Source of the DNA: Cytophagales bacterium
GTDB lineage: Bacteria; Bacteroidota; Bacteroidia; Cytophagales; Spirosomataceae
Reading direction: 5' to 3'
DNA: 64,000 bases
NCBI GenBank assembly: GCA_013298125.1
Contig: JAAFJP010000014.1
Location: forward strand, 62,001-126,000
Both the position numbers and the translations under genes were made by a program. The notes below the pieces were generated by a model. It did not search any database. It saw only the letters and a list, made by a program, of their open reading frames with translations, and was not told the DNA's origin. Positions 53,008-62,248 of the stretch are shown here, piece by piece. How positions within the stretch are numbered: the first letter of the stretch is position 1; each line of letters starts with the position of its first letter.

Positions 53008-54147
53008 ATGAAGTACAATTTCGACGAAATTATTAATAGAAAAAACACAGATTCTTTTAAATGGGATTTTTATAATGACCCCGAAGGAACAATCTCCATG
53101 CCTGTCGCAGATATGGATTTTCGTAGTCCAGAACCTATTTTAGAAGCATTAAGAGGCGTTACAGAACACGGAGTTTTTGGCTATTCTGTCGTTCCTGATG
53201 AATTAAAAAATGTACTTCAAGAGCGTTTGGAGAGACTTTATGGTTGGAAAACTGAAAAAGAATGGCAAGTTTGGATTCCTGGACTTGTGCCTGCCATCAC
53301 GGCTACGTGTAGAGCGATAGGTGAAGTTGGAGATGGAGTTTTGACTTCAATTCCTGTTTATCATCCCTTTCATTTAGCTCCAAATTATGTTGGAAAAAAA
53401 CTCCAAACCTTTCCAATGATTGAGCAAAATAATCGTTGGACTTTTGACTTTGAAGCACTTGAAAAAGCCATAACTCCCGATACAAAACTTTTCATGTTAT
53501 GTAACCCCTACAACCCATCGGGAACCGTTTTCACGAAAGAAGAATTAGAAAAATTAGTTACAATTTGTCAAAAAAATAACATCGTAATTTGTGCGGATGA
53601 AATCCATTGTGATTTGATTTTGGATATTGATAAAAAACATATCCCGCTTGCAAGTTTGAGTCAAGAGGCTGAAAACATGACGATTACGTTGTTAGCACCT
53701 TCCAAAACTTTCAACATTGCGGGTTTAGGTTGTTCAGTTGCGGTCATACCAAATCCAGAATTAAGACAAAAATTTAATGCTGCCAAAGATGGTTTTTTCC
53801 CACCATTACCACGTCATTCGATGGTAGCGGCTTTGTCGGCTTATCGTGATTGTGAAGATTGGCGGCTACAATTAGTTGAATACCTGAAAGCCAACCATGA
53901 TTATTTGTACCAAGAATTGAATGGATATAAAGGACTGAAAATGTTACCGCTTGAAGCCACATATTTAGCGTGGATTGATGCAAGCGGAACAGGTATTCCA
54001 GATATTCAAGAGCGAATTTTAAAGGCAGGAGTTCGTCTAATAGATGGAAAATTATTCATGGGAGAAGGGTTTTTGAGACTCAATTTTGCTTGTTCAAAAA
54101 TTGTTTTAGAAGAAGGGATTAAGAGAATCAAAGAAGCATTGAAATAA
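53008..54147 (+). CDS. PatB/MalY-type PLP-dependent C-S lyase (aminotransferase fold)
   Basis: 379 residues, fold-type I. It begins with the YNFDEIINRKNTDSFKWDF signature of MalY/PatB, has MPVADMDF, CNPYNPSGTVFT, ADEIHCDLI and the PLP Lys in APSKTFNIAGLGCS, then a terminal Arg in FLRLNFACS. Family members cleave the C-S bond of cystathionine or cysteine conjugates to pyruvate, ammonia and a thiol. In an operon with a transporter and a VOC protein, breakdown of a sulphur-containing nutrient or conjugate is plausible. Confidence 0.9.
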   Translation: MKYNFDEIINRKNTDSFKWDFYNDPEGTISMPVADMDFRSPEPILEALRGVTEHGVFGYSVVPDELKNVLQERLERLYGWKTEKEWQVWIPGLVPAITATCRAIGEVGDGVLTSIPVYHPFHLAPNYVGKKLQTFPMIEQNNRWTFDFEALEKAITPDTKLFMLCNPYNPSGTVFTKEELEKLVTICQKNNIVICADEIHCDLILDIDKKHIPLASLSQEAENMTITLLAPSKTFNIAGLGCSVAVIPNPELRQKFNAAKDGFFPPLPRHSMVAALSAYRDCEDWRLQLVEYLKANHDYLYQELNGYKGLKMLPLEATYLAWIDASGTGIPDIQERILKAGVRLIDGKLFMGEGFLRLNFACSKIVLEEGIKRIKEALK

Positions 54148-54148
54148 C

Positions 54149-55114
54149 ATGAACTTCCAACTCCAAACATATTCCGAAATCGTAATCAGTGTCAAAAATC
54201 TTGATGCAGTGCTACCAGTTTATACACAAACATTGGGTTGGGAAGTTGCTTGGAGAGGAGAGGGTGATAAATCTCAAATTCAATTTTGGAATTTGCCAGA
54301 AGCAACTGAAATCGAAGAAATTTTGCTTCGCTTTCAAAATTTAGATTATGGACAAATTAGATTAATACAATTTAAGAATATTGAACAAAAGCTAATCCGC
54401 CCCGCTGGACAAACATGGGACACAGGCGGTATTTTAGACATAGATTTACGCACCTCTGACCTACAAAAAACATACGATGAACTAACCGAATTAGGCTGGC
54501 ACGCATACAGTCGCCCTGTTATGCAAACGATGGGACCTTTCATTGTTGAGGAGGTTCTATTAAAAGGACATGATGAAGTCGTCATTGCCTTCGTTCATCG
54601 GTCAGTTCCACCACATCCAAACCCTTTTGAGTTAGAAGGTATTACAAGTAATGTTTATCTTAGTGCAATGATTATCAAAGACTTAAAAGTAGCTACTGAT
54701 TTCTTTGTCAATAAATTAGGATTCATTTCTCACAATGAAATCTCTTTCAAAACGGATAAGCCAGAGACAACTATGTTTGGTTTACCCCATAATTTAGCTG
54801 ATAAAACCAACGTCAAATTAAACATCATCGGATCAACTGAAACCCGTGACGGATTGCTTGATTTAGTAGAATTAGAAGGACTTTTAGGAGAAGATTTTTC
54901 TGCAAATGCTTACCCACCCAACAGAGGGATTTTGATGTATCGTTTTCCAGTAAAAAATATTCAGAATTACTATGATTATATTCTAAAAAACGGAGTTCAC
55001 CCTGTTTGTAAAATTAAAAAAGTACAATTAAATTCAATTGGAGAAGTTGAGCTTTTTGCAGCTCAATCTCCTGATGGGGTTTGGTTAGAATTTTATGAAG
55101 TGATTTCAGATTGA
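54149..55114 (+). CDS. Double-VOC-domain protein
   Basis: 321 residues without signal peptide. Two VOC modules: about 5-150 (SEIVISVKNLDAVLPVYTQTLGW ... EVVIAFVHR) and about 165-320 (SNVYLSAMIIKDLKVATDFFVNKLGF ... SPDGVWLEFYEV). Ligand residues are only partly kept (the first module starts with Glu rather than His), so a binding rather than metal-enzyme role is possible. It starts 1 nt after the lyase stop. Its last 9 nt overlap the convergent gene. Confidence 0.82.
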   Translation: MNFQLQTYSEIVISVKNLDAVLPVYTQTLGWEVAWRGEGDKSQIQFWNLPEATEIEEILLRFQNLDYGQIRLIQFKNIEQKLIRPAGQTWDTGGILDIDLRTSDLQKTYDELTELGWHAYSRPVMQTMGPFIVEEVLLKGHDEVVIAFVHRSVPPHPNPFELEGITSNVYLSAMIIKDLKVATDFFVNKLGFISHNEISFKTDKPETTMFGLPHNLADKTNVKLNIIGSTETRDGLLDLVELEGLLGEDFSANAYPPNRGILMYRFPVKNIQNYYDYILKNGVHPVCKIKKVQLNSIGEVELFAAQSPDGVWLEFYEVISD

Positions 55115-55756
55115 AACAATCAAAACAATATTCTCTCTCCCCAAACCCTCAAATGCCAACTTCTTAATATTCCATAATGAAAGTGCTGAGCGAGATTCCA
55201 ACAAACGATTTTGACACTCAAAAACGCCGTTAATTACCAAAACGAAAGCCTTATTTCTGATGGACAAATTCCCTTCTTTTCTTCCATCAAATTTTCCAAT
55301 AATTATCTTTTCTGAAATTTGATTTCTTGAAATATCCATCAACAAATTCTTATTTTTATCTATATCAAAATCATTTAAAATGATTTTTTCATCCAATTTT
55401 TTATCCGAACGAATCCAGATTTCTAAGTAATTTACTAATTCATTGTCATAAGGATTTATGATTGCTATTTCTTCATTTTTTTCAAGAGAAATATAGGCTA
55501 TTTCGCCAGAATTGATGATTTCTGAGATTCCACCTTTTTCAATTTCAATAGCTCCGACCAAAGGTAGTAGCACTATTAAAACAAAATTATCCGCCAAAAT
55601 CTTTTGAAAATTTTGAGCGGATAAAGTATTGTCTAAACATTTAATTATTGGCGATTCTACAATCGAAACTAAGTCTATTTCAAAACTTCTGAAAGTATTA
55701 TTTTGTAAGCATTTTCTATTCTCAGAAAGATGTATAATAGCCTCTGAACTAAGCAT
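55106..55756 (-). CDS. Cupin-like protein coupled to the intradiol dioxygenase
   Basis: 216 residues, low in polar motifs. The C-terminal part (RNKAFVLVINGVFECQNRLLESRSALSLWNI) resembles the second cupin domain of pirin/quercetinase-type proteins, though no metal-binding His set is seen. Its ATG overlaps the dioxygenase gene end by 8 nt, so translation is coupled. Probably an accessory factor; function unknown. Confidence 0.68.
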   Translation of the reverse strand: MLSSEAIIHLSENRKCLQNNTFRSFEIDLVSIVESPIIKCLDNTLSAQNFQKILADNFVLIVLLPLVGAIEIEKGGISEIINSGEIAYISLEKNEEIAIINPYDNELVNYLEIWIRSDKKLDEKIILNDFDIDKNKNLLMDISRNQISEKIIIGKFDGRKEGNLSIRNKAFVLVINGVFECQNRLLESRSALSLWNIKKLAFEGLGRENIVLIVSI

Positions 55757-56471
55757 TTACAACAATATTATGAGTTAATTCTAAGCCATCTGTTATATTT
55801 CCCGAGATTGTTCCTAATTGCTTAGCATATCCATCACTAAAAATCCCATCTCTATCGTTTGAAGTATCAGCTTTTCCTCTTTTGTAAATCGAAGTAGCCG
55901 TTGTAAAAACACTATCGCAAGCGGCAGGAGGGAAGGCGATTTGAGTTACCAAAAGTGATTTTCCCGTGGCACTATATATGTGTACGTGAATATGAACGGC
56001 ACGCCCACTGTACCATCCTGGGAAAATAGTATCAAAACTCACCAAACCATTAGCATCTGTAACCTGACGACCTCTCAGAAAATGAGCCGAAGTAAATCCA
56101 CCATATTCTGAATAATTACCATCTGCGTCGCAATGCCAAATGTCCACAATTACGCCTTGTAATGCTCCACAACCTGTATTTTTGTTTTTGATTGATAGGT
56201 TTGCTTTCATATTTACCCCTTTGCTTCCAGCTTTTATGTCTTTAATAACAAAGCTGGCGGGGTCTTTTGTTGGGAAAGGTCCAGCGGTTTCTGAGGGATT
56301 GATTGCACAATCAGTTGATGAACTTCCGTTGGTTGATCCTTTGGTTGTTAAAATATTCGTTGTAGGGTTTAGGGTATCATTGGCAATGGTTTTGCATGAT
56401 ACTAATATTGGGGCAATTGTCATCATTCCCAAACTCGACAATCCCATTTTTAAGAATTCTTTTCTTTCCAT
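55749..56471 (-). CDS. Exported intradiol ring-cleavage dioxygenase-like lipoprotein
   Basis: 240 residues. Signal with a lipobox (ILVSC) and an N-terminal MERKEFLKMG that resembles a weak Tat motif. The catalytic domain keeps the Fe(III) ligands expected: Tyr in NYSEYGGF, then Tyr and two His in GWYSGRAVHIHVHI; AGPFPT and IVDIWHCDADG are family hallmarks. Such secreted members act outside the cytoplasm on catechol-like or other diols; true substrates are poorly known. Confidence 0.86.
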   Translation of the reverse strand: MERKEFLKMGLSSLGMMTIAPILVSCKTIANDTLNPTTNILTTKGSTNGSSSTDCAINPSETAGPFPTKDPASFVIKDIKAGSKGVNMKANLSIKNKNTGCGALQGVIVDIWHCDADGNYSEYGGFTSAHFLRGRQVTDANGLVSFDTIFPGWYSGRAVHIHVHIYSATGKSLLVTQIAFPPAACDSVFTTATSIYKRGKADTSNDRDGIFSDGYAKQLGTISGNITDGLELTHNIVVNA

Positions 56472-56536
56472 TGAATTTATAAATTTAATCAGAACTACGC
56501 ATTTTGAGACGATGATATTGCCCCAGATTAAAATTA

Positions 56537-57280
56537 TTAAGTTTGTCTAAAAACATTATCCAAAACAACTGCCGTTGCTATGCCAGCATTTAATGACTCA
56601 GCCCCTCCAAATCTTGGAATAGTGATTTTGTGAGTAATTAGTTTTTCTATTTCTTCCGAAATTCCATTTGCCTCATTTCCAATAACAATGAACCCTGATT
56701 TTGAAAAATTGGTGCGATGAATATTCTCACCAGATAATAAAGTTCCGTAAATATTGGTAGTTTGTTTTTTTATAAATTGCTCAATATCAGTATAATACAA
56801 TCCTATTCGAGTGAAAGAACCCATTGTAGAATTAATAACTTTTGGGTTATAAAAATCAACGGTAGAATTTGAACAAATAATTTTTGTAATACCATACCAG
56901 TCTGCGATTCGGATAATTGTTCCTAAATTCCCAGGGTCACGAACGTCGTCGAGAATTAAAGCAAATTCGTTTTCAGAAATCAATAATTCTGTGTTTTTTT
57001 TCGTTTTTACTACGGCAAGGGCAGCATTATTGGAACTAAACGAACCCACTTTTTCAATATCGCCTGATTTGATGATTTCAAATGCTAATGTTTGGGATTG
57101 TAAAAGAGTCTGGTTTTCCTCAAAAAAATCATCCGTAACAAACAATAATTCGATTTCAAAGTCTGATTTCAGTAATTCAAGCACACTTTTTGCCCCTTCT
57201 ACCACAAAAGATTGATGTTCAATACGAAATTTCTTTTGTTGTAGAGAATTAATGTATTTAATTTGATTTTTAGTTATCAC
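56537..57280 (-). CDS. SpoU/TrmH-family RNA 2'-O-methyltransferase
   Basis: 247 residues. N-terminal substrate-binding part (FRIEHQSFVVEGAKSVLELL) and SPOUT domain with the three family motifs DDVRDPGNLGTIIRIADWYG, GFIVIGNEANGISEEI and IPRFGGAESLNAGIATAVVLDN. Probably methylates rRNA or tRNA. It is divergent from the TamL gene, an arrangement I recall as common in Bacteroidota. Confidence 0.92.
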   Translation of the reverse strand: MITKNQIKYINSLQQKKFRIEHQSFVVEGAKSVLELLKSDFEIELLFVTDDFFEENQTLLQSQTLAFEIIKSGDIEKVGSFSSNNAALAVVKTKKNTELLISENEFALILDDVRDPGNLGTIIRIADWYGITKIICSNSTVDFYNPKVINSTMGSFTRIGLYYTDIEQFIKKQTTNIYGTLLSGENIHRTNFSKSGFIVIGNEANGISEEIEKLITHKITIPRFGGAESLNAGIATAVVLDNVFRQT

Positions 57281-57299
57281 AGAATTATTTTTTGAAAGT

Positions 57300-57430
57300 T
57301 TAATTGCTCTTCGGAAGTAGGCAGAATTTAGTAGGCAGTTTCAGTAATTTGGTGTTTCAAATTTACTTTTTACTATAATTAACTTTATTTTATGACTGTC
57401 AAGACTGCCAACTGCCAACTATTGTACTGG
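57300..57430. repeat. Degenerate inverted AGTAGGCAG / CTGCCAACT word repeat
   Basis: AGTAGGCAGAATTTAGTAGG-type words after 57314 face ACTGCCAACTGCCAACT words near 57402; an imperfect long stem in the 195-nt divergent gap. Confidence 0.6.
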
Positions 57431-57475
57431 CTACTGAACAAATTTACTACAAAAGAAAAATAACAACGTCTCATT

Positions 57476-59965
57476 TTGAAACAAATCCTTATTTACATAC
57501 TCATTTCTTTTCAATTGATTTATCTCACGGGGTGTTCGCCCAAAGGTGTTTTGACTGAACCTTTGCTTTCTTCTCAAACGGTCAAAGGTGTTAAAACTAT
57601 TCCCAAAGAACGTATTGAGGCACTTTTGCCACAAAAACCTAACAAAAGACTCGTCCGTACCCCCATCACGCTTGGGTTATATTTTTACCAATTTTTTTCA
57701 GCAAAGATTCCTCCTCTGACCTTCAAGACTTATGCTGAAAGCAAAAAAGAGTGGGAAGTTGAGCTTGCCAAGGTGCAAAATGACTATCAAAAAAGTATTG
57801 TTGGTTTAGAAAACAATTCAGAAGAATACTTGAAATTGACCAAGATAAAAGATAAAAAAGTTCAGAAATTAACACGTAAAATCAACGAAGGAAATTGGGC
57901 AATGAGAACCTTTGGGGAACAACCTTCTTATTTTCGAGAAGAAGATGCTAAAAAAAATGTTGTCAAAATCAGTACTTATCTCAAAAATCACGGTTTTTTC
58001 AGAAATTCAGTTTCTTATAAAGTTGATACTACTTTTTTGAATAAAAATGGCGTTGCTCTAACCTACACAGTTGATGAAGGAACGATTTATCCTTTGAAAC
58101 AAACTGATTCTTTGGTGGTAGAAGATAGAACGATCAGAGAAATTTTGAGAGCCAATCAATCCGAAAGCAAGCTCAAAGTAGGAGAAAGATTTGAAGTAGA
58201 TAACATGAATAATGAGAAAAGTAGAATTGAGCAATTATTGAAAAATAATGGCTACTATAATTTTACAAAAGATAATATCTGGATACCTATCAACGACCTT
58301 GATACTGCCATTACAAAAGGCATCGGCTCAATTGTTTTTATTCCGAACCCTTCGAGACCGCCCTTGAATAATAATTATCGAAAATCTTACCCGCTCAATA
58401 AAATTACTTTCATTGCGGATGGTACTTCCTCAGTTTTTAGCACACAACAAGTAGATACTGTTAATTTTAAAGGGATTGAGTACATTTTTGTTAATAAAAA
58501 ATTCTCAACTAAACTCTTGGATTCAAAGATTCAGCTACGACCAAATGAGCTTTTTAAGTTGAATAACAAAATCCAAACCGAGAAAAATCTTTACGGTTTA
58601 GACCAATTTCAATTTACCAGAATAAATTTTGATACCGCTCGGGGGCAATTGGATGCCACGATTTATGCAAAACCTTTGGATAAATATCAGTTTACTTTCG
58701 AAGGTGGCGGAAGTGTTTTTCAGTCTGTTTTCGGACCTTTTTTTAATACTTCTCTCAAAGTACGAAATATTCGAGGAAGTGCGAGTTCCTTGGAAAATAA
58801 CCTACGACTTGGATATGAGGCACAAACGGGCTTTTTTAATACTGTGGATGTAAGAAATAATATAGAATTGGGGTTGAGTACAGCTCTGATTTTCCCTAAA
58901 CTCATTGCTCCTAATGTTATTGCTCAAAAATTTAATGCTTACACCCCTCAAACCCGTCTGGGAATAGGTTTGGATTTTACTGACCGTCAAGATTATAGTC
59001 GTTTAAATATCAAATTTAATGGTTCATATCTTTGGCGACCATCCATCAAACAGTTTTGGCAAGTTTCTTTGTTGGACTTAAACTTAATTTCGACGAGTGG
59101 GCAATCTGAGAAATTTTCAGACTATTTGGATAGATTAGAGAAGGAAGGTAATAATTTAAAGCAAAGTTTTAATACCTCTTTCGTATCATCAATCAGTGCC
59201 TCATACACTTACACAGACGACCCATACGGACAAATCAAAAAAGGGAATTATTTGCGGGTACTCTTTGAATCTGGCGGAACAACCTTAAATCTGTTTCCAA
59301 ATAGTAAAATAGGTTTTCTTTCAAAAGTTTTTAATGATAGTCTTCAATTTTATAAGTTCTTACGATTGAATGTAGATTATCGAAAATATTTACCAATTGG
59401 CAAGACTCTCAATTCTATTTTTGCTTATAAACTAAACGTAGGATTAGCTTATTCGTACAGTCAAGGTAGAAATTTGCCTTATGAGAAAAACTTTTTTGTG
59501 GGAGGTCCGAGTAGTTTGAGAGCGTGGCAACCAAGAACTTTGGGACCAGGTTCGGACACTACTTTTAGGAGGTTGGATAAACCTGGAAGTATTTTGTTTG
59601 AAGCAAGTGCTGAGTATCGTTTCAAGATATTTAGGTTTTTAGGAGATTATAATTTCAATGGGGCATTATTCGTCGATGCAGGAAACGTGTGGCGTTTTGA
59701 AGGACAAAATACCCAAGGTTTTGAAGCTACTACGTTTAGATTTAATAGTTTTTATAAAGAAATTGCTGTTGGGGCAGGTTTTGGTTTTAGGATGGATTTA
59801 TCATTTTTTGTTATCAGGACCGACTTTGCCGTCAAGGTCATAGACCCTGCACAACTTGATGGAAATCGTTGGGTTTTATTTAGAGATAAAAGTAATTTTG
59901 TGGGTGATATTGGTAAAAATGGTAATCCTTTAATATTTAATTTTGGAATAGGTTATCCATTTTAA
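57476..59965 (+). CDS. tamL: TamL: lipoprotein BamA/TamA-like outer-membrane assembly protein
   Basis: 829 residues from a TTG. Signal with lipobox YLTGC, which marks the lipoprotein TamA form of Bacteroidota. POTRA-like domains (about 125-350) and an Omp85 16-strand barrel (about 400-829) with the conserved KNFFVGGPSSLRAWQPRTLGPGS loop (written in part: FVGGPSSLRAW) and a C-terminal NFGIGYPF. It works with an inner-membrane TamB in envelope assembly; tamB is not in the window. Confidence 0.88.
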   Translation: MKQILIYILISFQLIYLTGCSPKGVLTEPLLSSQTVKGVKTIPKERIEALLPQKPNKRLVRTPITLGLYFYQFFSAKIPPLTFKTYAESKKEWEVELAKVQNDYQKSIVGLENNSEEYLKLTKIKDKKVQKLTRKINEGNWAMRTFGEQPSYFREEDAKKNVVKISTYLKNHGFFRNSVSYKVDTTFLNKNGVALTYTVDEGTIYPLKQTDSLVVEDRTIREILRANQSESKLKVGERFEVDNMNNEKSRIEQLLKNNGYYNFTKDNIWIPINDLDTAITKGIGSIVFIPNPSRPPLNNNYRKSYPLNKITFIADGTSSVFSTQQVDTVNFKGIEYIFVNKKFSTKLLDSKIQLRPNELFKLNNKIQTEKNLYGLDQFQFTRINFDTARGQLDATIYAKPLDKYQFTFEGGGSVFQSVFGPFFNTSLKVRNIRGSASSLENNLRLGYEAQTGFFNTVDVRNNIELGLSTALIFPKLIAPNVIAQKFNAYTPQTRLGIGLDFTDRQDYSRLNIKFNGSYLWRPSIKQFWQVSLLDLNLISTSGQSEKFSDYLDRLEKEGNNLKQSFNTSFVSSISASYTYTDDPYGQIKKGNYLRVLFESGGTTLNLFPNSKIGFLSKVFNDSLQFYKFLRLNVDYRKYLPIGKTLNSIFAYKLNVGLAYSYSQGRNLPYEKNFFVGGPSSLRAWQPRTLGPGSDTTFRRLDKPGSILFEASAEYRFKIFRFLGDYNFNGALFVDAGNVWRFEGQNTQGFEATTFRFNSFYKEIAVGAGFGFRMDLSFFVIRTDFAVKVIDPAQLDGNRWVLFRDKSNFVGDIGKNGNPLIFNFGIGYPF

Positions 59966-59967
59966 TC

Positions 59968-60387
59968 TTACTTTTTCAACCAATCTCCAATCCCATAAGG
60001 GTCTTCCAAGGGAGCTGAAACGTGTTCATGCTTGATTTGCCAGTTATTTTCTTCATTTTTTCGCAAAACAAAAGTAGAACGAAATTTTACGGCAAATTCT
60101 TTTCCTTTTACCTCCACGGTAAGTACAATCATTCCTCCTACCCACGACATATCACTGGAAGTTTCTTCAAACGGACCTTCAACCCATTCGATTTTATTTA
60201 ATGTCAAGGGCGAATTACAAAAATCTCCCCAACCTTTGGCAATTTTTTCGTAGCCCAAAGTGGTATATCTTGGACCTTCCAAAATGACATAAGTTTCTTC
60301 CGAGGGTACATAACTCGAACGTATATCTTCAACACGTTTATCAATGATGGCTTGGTAAAAATGGTTAATGGTTTCAATTGGGGACAT
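59968..60387 (-). CDS. SnoaL/DUF4440-like (NTF2 fold) protein
   Basis: 139 residues of the NTF2-like fold: an N-terminal helix (IETINHFYQAIIDKRVEDI), a YVILEGP strand, GYEKIAKGWGDFC and the paired strands FRSTFVLRKNEENNWQIKHEHVS. Often annotated as nuclear transport factor 2 or SnoaL-like. No specific function can be given. Confidence 0.82.
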   Translation of the reverse strand: MSPIETINHFYQAIIDKRVEDIRSSYVPSEETYVILEGPRYTTLGYEKIAKGWGDFCNSPLTLNKIEWVEGPFEETSSDMSWVGGMIVLTVEVKGKEFAVKFRSTFVLRKNEENNWQIKHEHVSAPLEDPYGIGDWLKK

Positions 60388-60472
60388 TTTAGCTGTAATT
60401 TATTTTGGAAACGAATAACCAAAGATAGCTATTTTCTGTTAAATTTGAATAATTGAAATACCAACAGAAACA

Positions 60473-62146
60473 ATGAATCAAACAAAATACGACCCCATCA
60501 GCCTATCCATTCTCTGGTCAAGACTTTTAGCTATCGTTGATGAGGCAGGAACAACCCTCCAAAGAACTTCTTTTTCAACCGTTACTCGTGAATCCAATGA
60601 TTTTGCCGTGGTTTTGATGGATGAACAAGGTCGTTCAATTGCTCAATCAAGTACCTCAGTACCTTCATTTTTAGGTGTTTTGCCTATGCTGACGAAGGCT
60701 TTATTGAAAGATTATTTTCCTATCGAAACTTGGCAAGAAGGTGATTGTGTAATGACCAACGACCCGTGGCTTTGTGCGGGGCATAAACCTGATATTGGTT
60801 TGGTTTCGCCAATTTTTCGTACTTCTCCCTCTAATGAAGGAGAGGGTCGGGGTGATGTGAAAACTTTAATCGGTTTCATAGGCACAATCGCTCACTCACC
60901 TGACATGGGCGGAAGTTTGTGGGGGGCAGGTGCGAGAGATTTATACGAAGAAGGCTTGATGATTCCGCCTACAAAATTATATGATGCTGGTAAGGTAAAT
61001 CAAATGCTTTTTAACATTATTGAAGCCAATGTAAGAGCCTCACGACAAACTTTGGGAGATATTCGGGCTCAATTGGCTGCCAACGAACAAGGCATTCGCT
61101 CTTTGAAAAGATTAATGGATGAGAACGATATGGCAGATTTGAAAGCCCTTTCAGAACAAATCATCGAAGCCTCCGAAAAAGCTATGCGAGAAGCCATTTC
61201 CAAAGCCCCAGACGGTGTTTATAATTACAAATATGATGCTGATGGAGACGGTTTAGATATGTTAGTTCATATAAATTGTACTGTTACCATCGCAGGAGAC
61301 GAGATTTCGGTTGATTATGCAGGTTCGTCTGGACCTCATTATTTAGCAATAAATGCCGTGATGAATTATGTGTATGCTTATACGGCTTATCCAATTAAAT
61401 GTACCTTCTCGCCCGATGTGCCTAATAATGAGGGTGCGTTTAGACCCATAAAAGTGACAGCACCAAAAGGTTCTTTATTGAATGCTCAAAAACCCGTTCC
61501 GTTGGGCGGTAGAAATATAACTGGCAATATCCTTCATGCTCCTGTTTTTGGGGCTTTGGCTCAGGCAGTTCCTCTACAAGTTCAGGCAGATTGTGGCTCG
61601 GCTTGTTGGTGTATTGTGTTGAATGGACAAAAAGATATTGCTACGAAAACAGGTACTGAGAAAACGGATTTTGTAGAATATTTCTTCTTAAATGGAGGAT
61701 ATGCTGCCCGTCCCAATCAAGATGGCGTGAATGTTTTGAGTTTTCCTACCAATGTTGCGAATGTACCAATTGAGGTTTTAGAACGTGATGCTCCGATTAT
61801 GGTAACGGAAAAATCCCTTCGCCCAAATACAGGCGGAAAAGGAAAGTATAGAGGAGGTTTAGGACAAACTTTTGCTTTCAAAATGGTTGGAAAAGAACCT
61901 ATTAACCTTTCTATTTTAACAGAAAAAACAAAAACTTTTCCTCACGGAATTTTAGGTGGTGAAAATGGCTCTGGCGGTTCGATGGAAATTCGTCCGCACC
62001 GTTTTGTTCCACCAAAAGGATTAACTAAATTTTATCCAGGCGAAGAATTAATTTTGAATTTGCCAGGTGGTGGAGGTTATGGTTTGAAAGAAGAACGTGA
62101 TAGTAAATTAGTTGAGCGTGATTTGGAGTTGGGGTATAATTCATAA
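60473..62146 (+). CDS. Hydantoinase B / 5-oxoprolinase B-type ATP-dependent amidase subunit
   Basis: 557 residues of the HyuB family: MTNDPWLCAGHKPDIG, HSPDMGG, GTLGD-equivalent RQTLGDIRAQLAAN, NVANVPIEVLE and the C-terminal LNLPGGGGYG. It normally pairs with HyuA (ATP-binding), which is absent from this window, so it may act alone, as acetophenone carboxylase-like relatives do not, or with a distant partner. About 15 residues after SPIFR (TSPSNEGEGRGDVKT) are encoded by a palindromic repeat in frame. Shares a 16-nt leader with the gene starting at 63799. Confidence 0.9.
   Translation: MNQTKYDPISLSILWSRLLAIVDEAGTTLQRTSFSTVTRESNDFAVVLMDEQGRSIAQSSTSVPSFLGVLPMLTKALLKDYFPIETWQEGDCVMTNDPWLCAGHKPDIGLVSPIFRTSPSNEGEGRGDVKTLIGFIGTIAHSPDMGGSLWGAGARDLYEEGLMIPPTKLYDAGKVNQMLFNIIEANVRASRQTLGDIRAQLAANEQGIRSLKRLMDENDMADLKALSEQIIEASEKAMREAISKAPDGVYNYKYDADGDGLDMLVHINCTVTIAGDEISVDYAGSSGPHYLAINAVMNYVYAYTAYPIKCTFSPDVPNNEGAFRPIKVTAPKGSLLNAQKPVPLGGRNITGNILHAPVFGALAQAVPLQVQADCGSACWCIVLNGQKDIATKTGTEKTDFVEYFFLNGGYAARPNQDGVNVLSFPTNVANVPIEVLERDAPIMVTEKSLRPNTGGKGKYRGGLGQTFAFKMVGKEPINLSILTEKTKTFPHGILGGENGSGGSMEIRPHRFVPPKGLTKFYPGEELILNLPGGGGYGLKEERDSKLVERDLELGYNS
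60824..60855. repeat. In-frame palindromic repeat inside hydantoinase B
   Basis: The element CTCCCTCTAATGAAGGAGAG followed by GGTCGGGGTGA is a half-copy of the family at 40908-40994 and 48577-48666 (CACCCC and inner CTCCTT/AAGGAG palindrome). It keeps the frame. Confidence 0.75.
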
Positions 62147-62248
62147 CCATTTTTGATTATAAATTCATAACATAACCAAAAAAGGTTATAAACATTTCCA
62201 TAAAACAAATCGTGTTTTTTTGCGTTAAAAATAGAAACAACAAACGAA

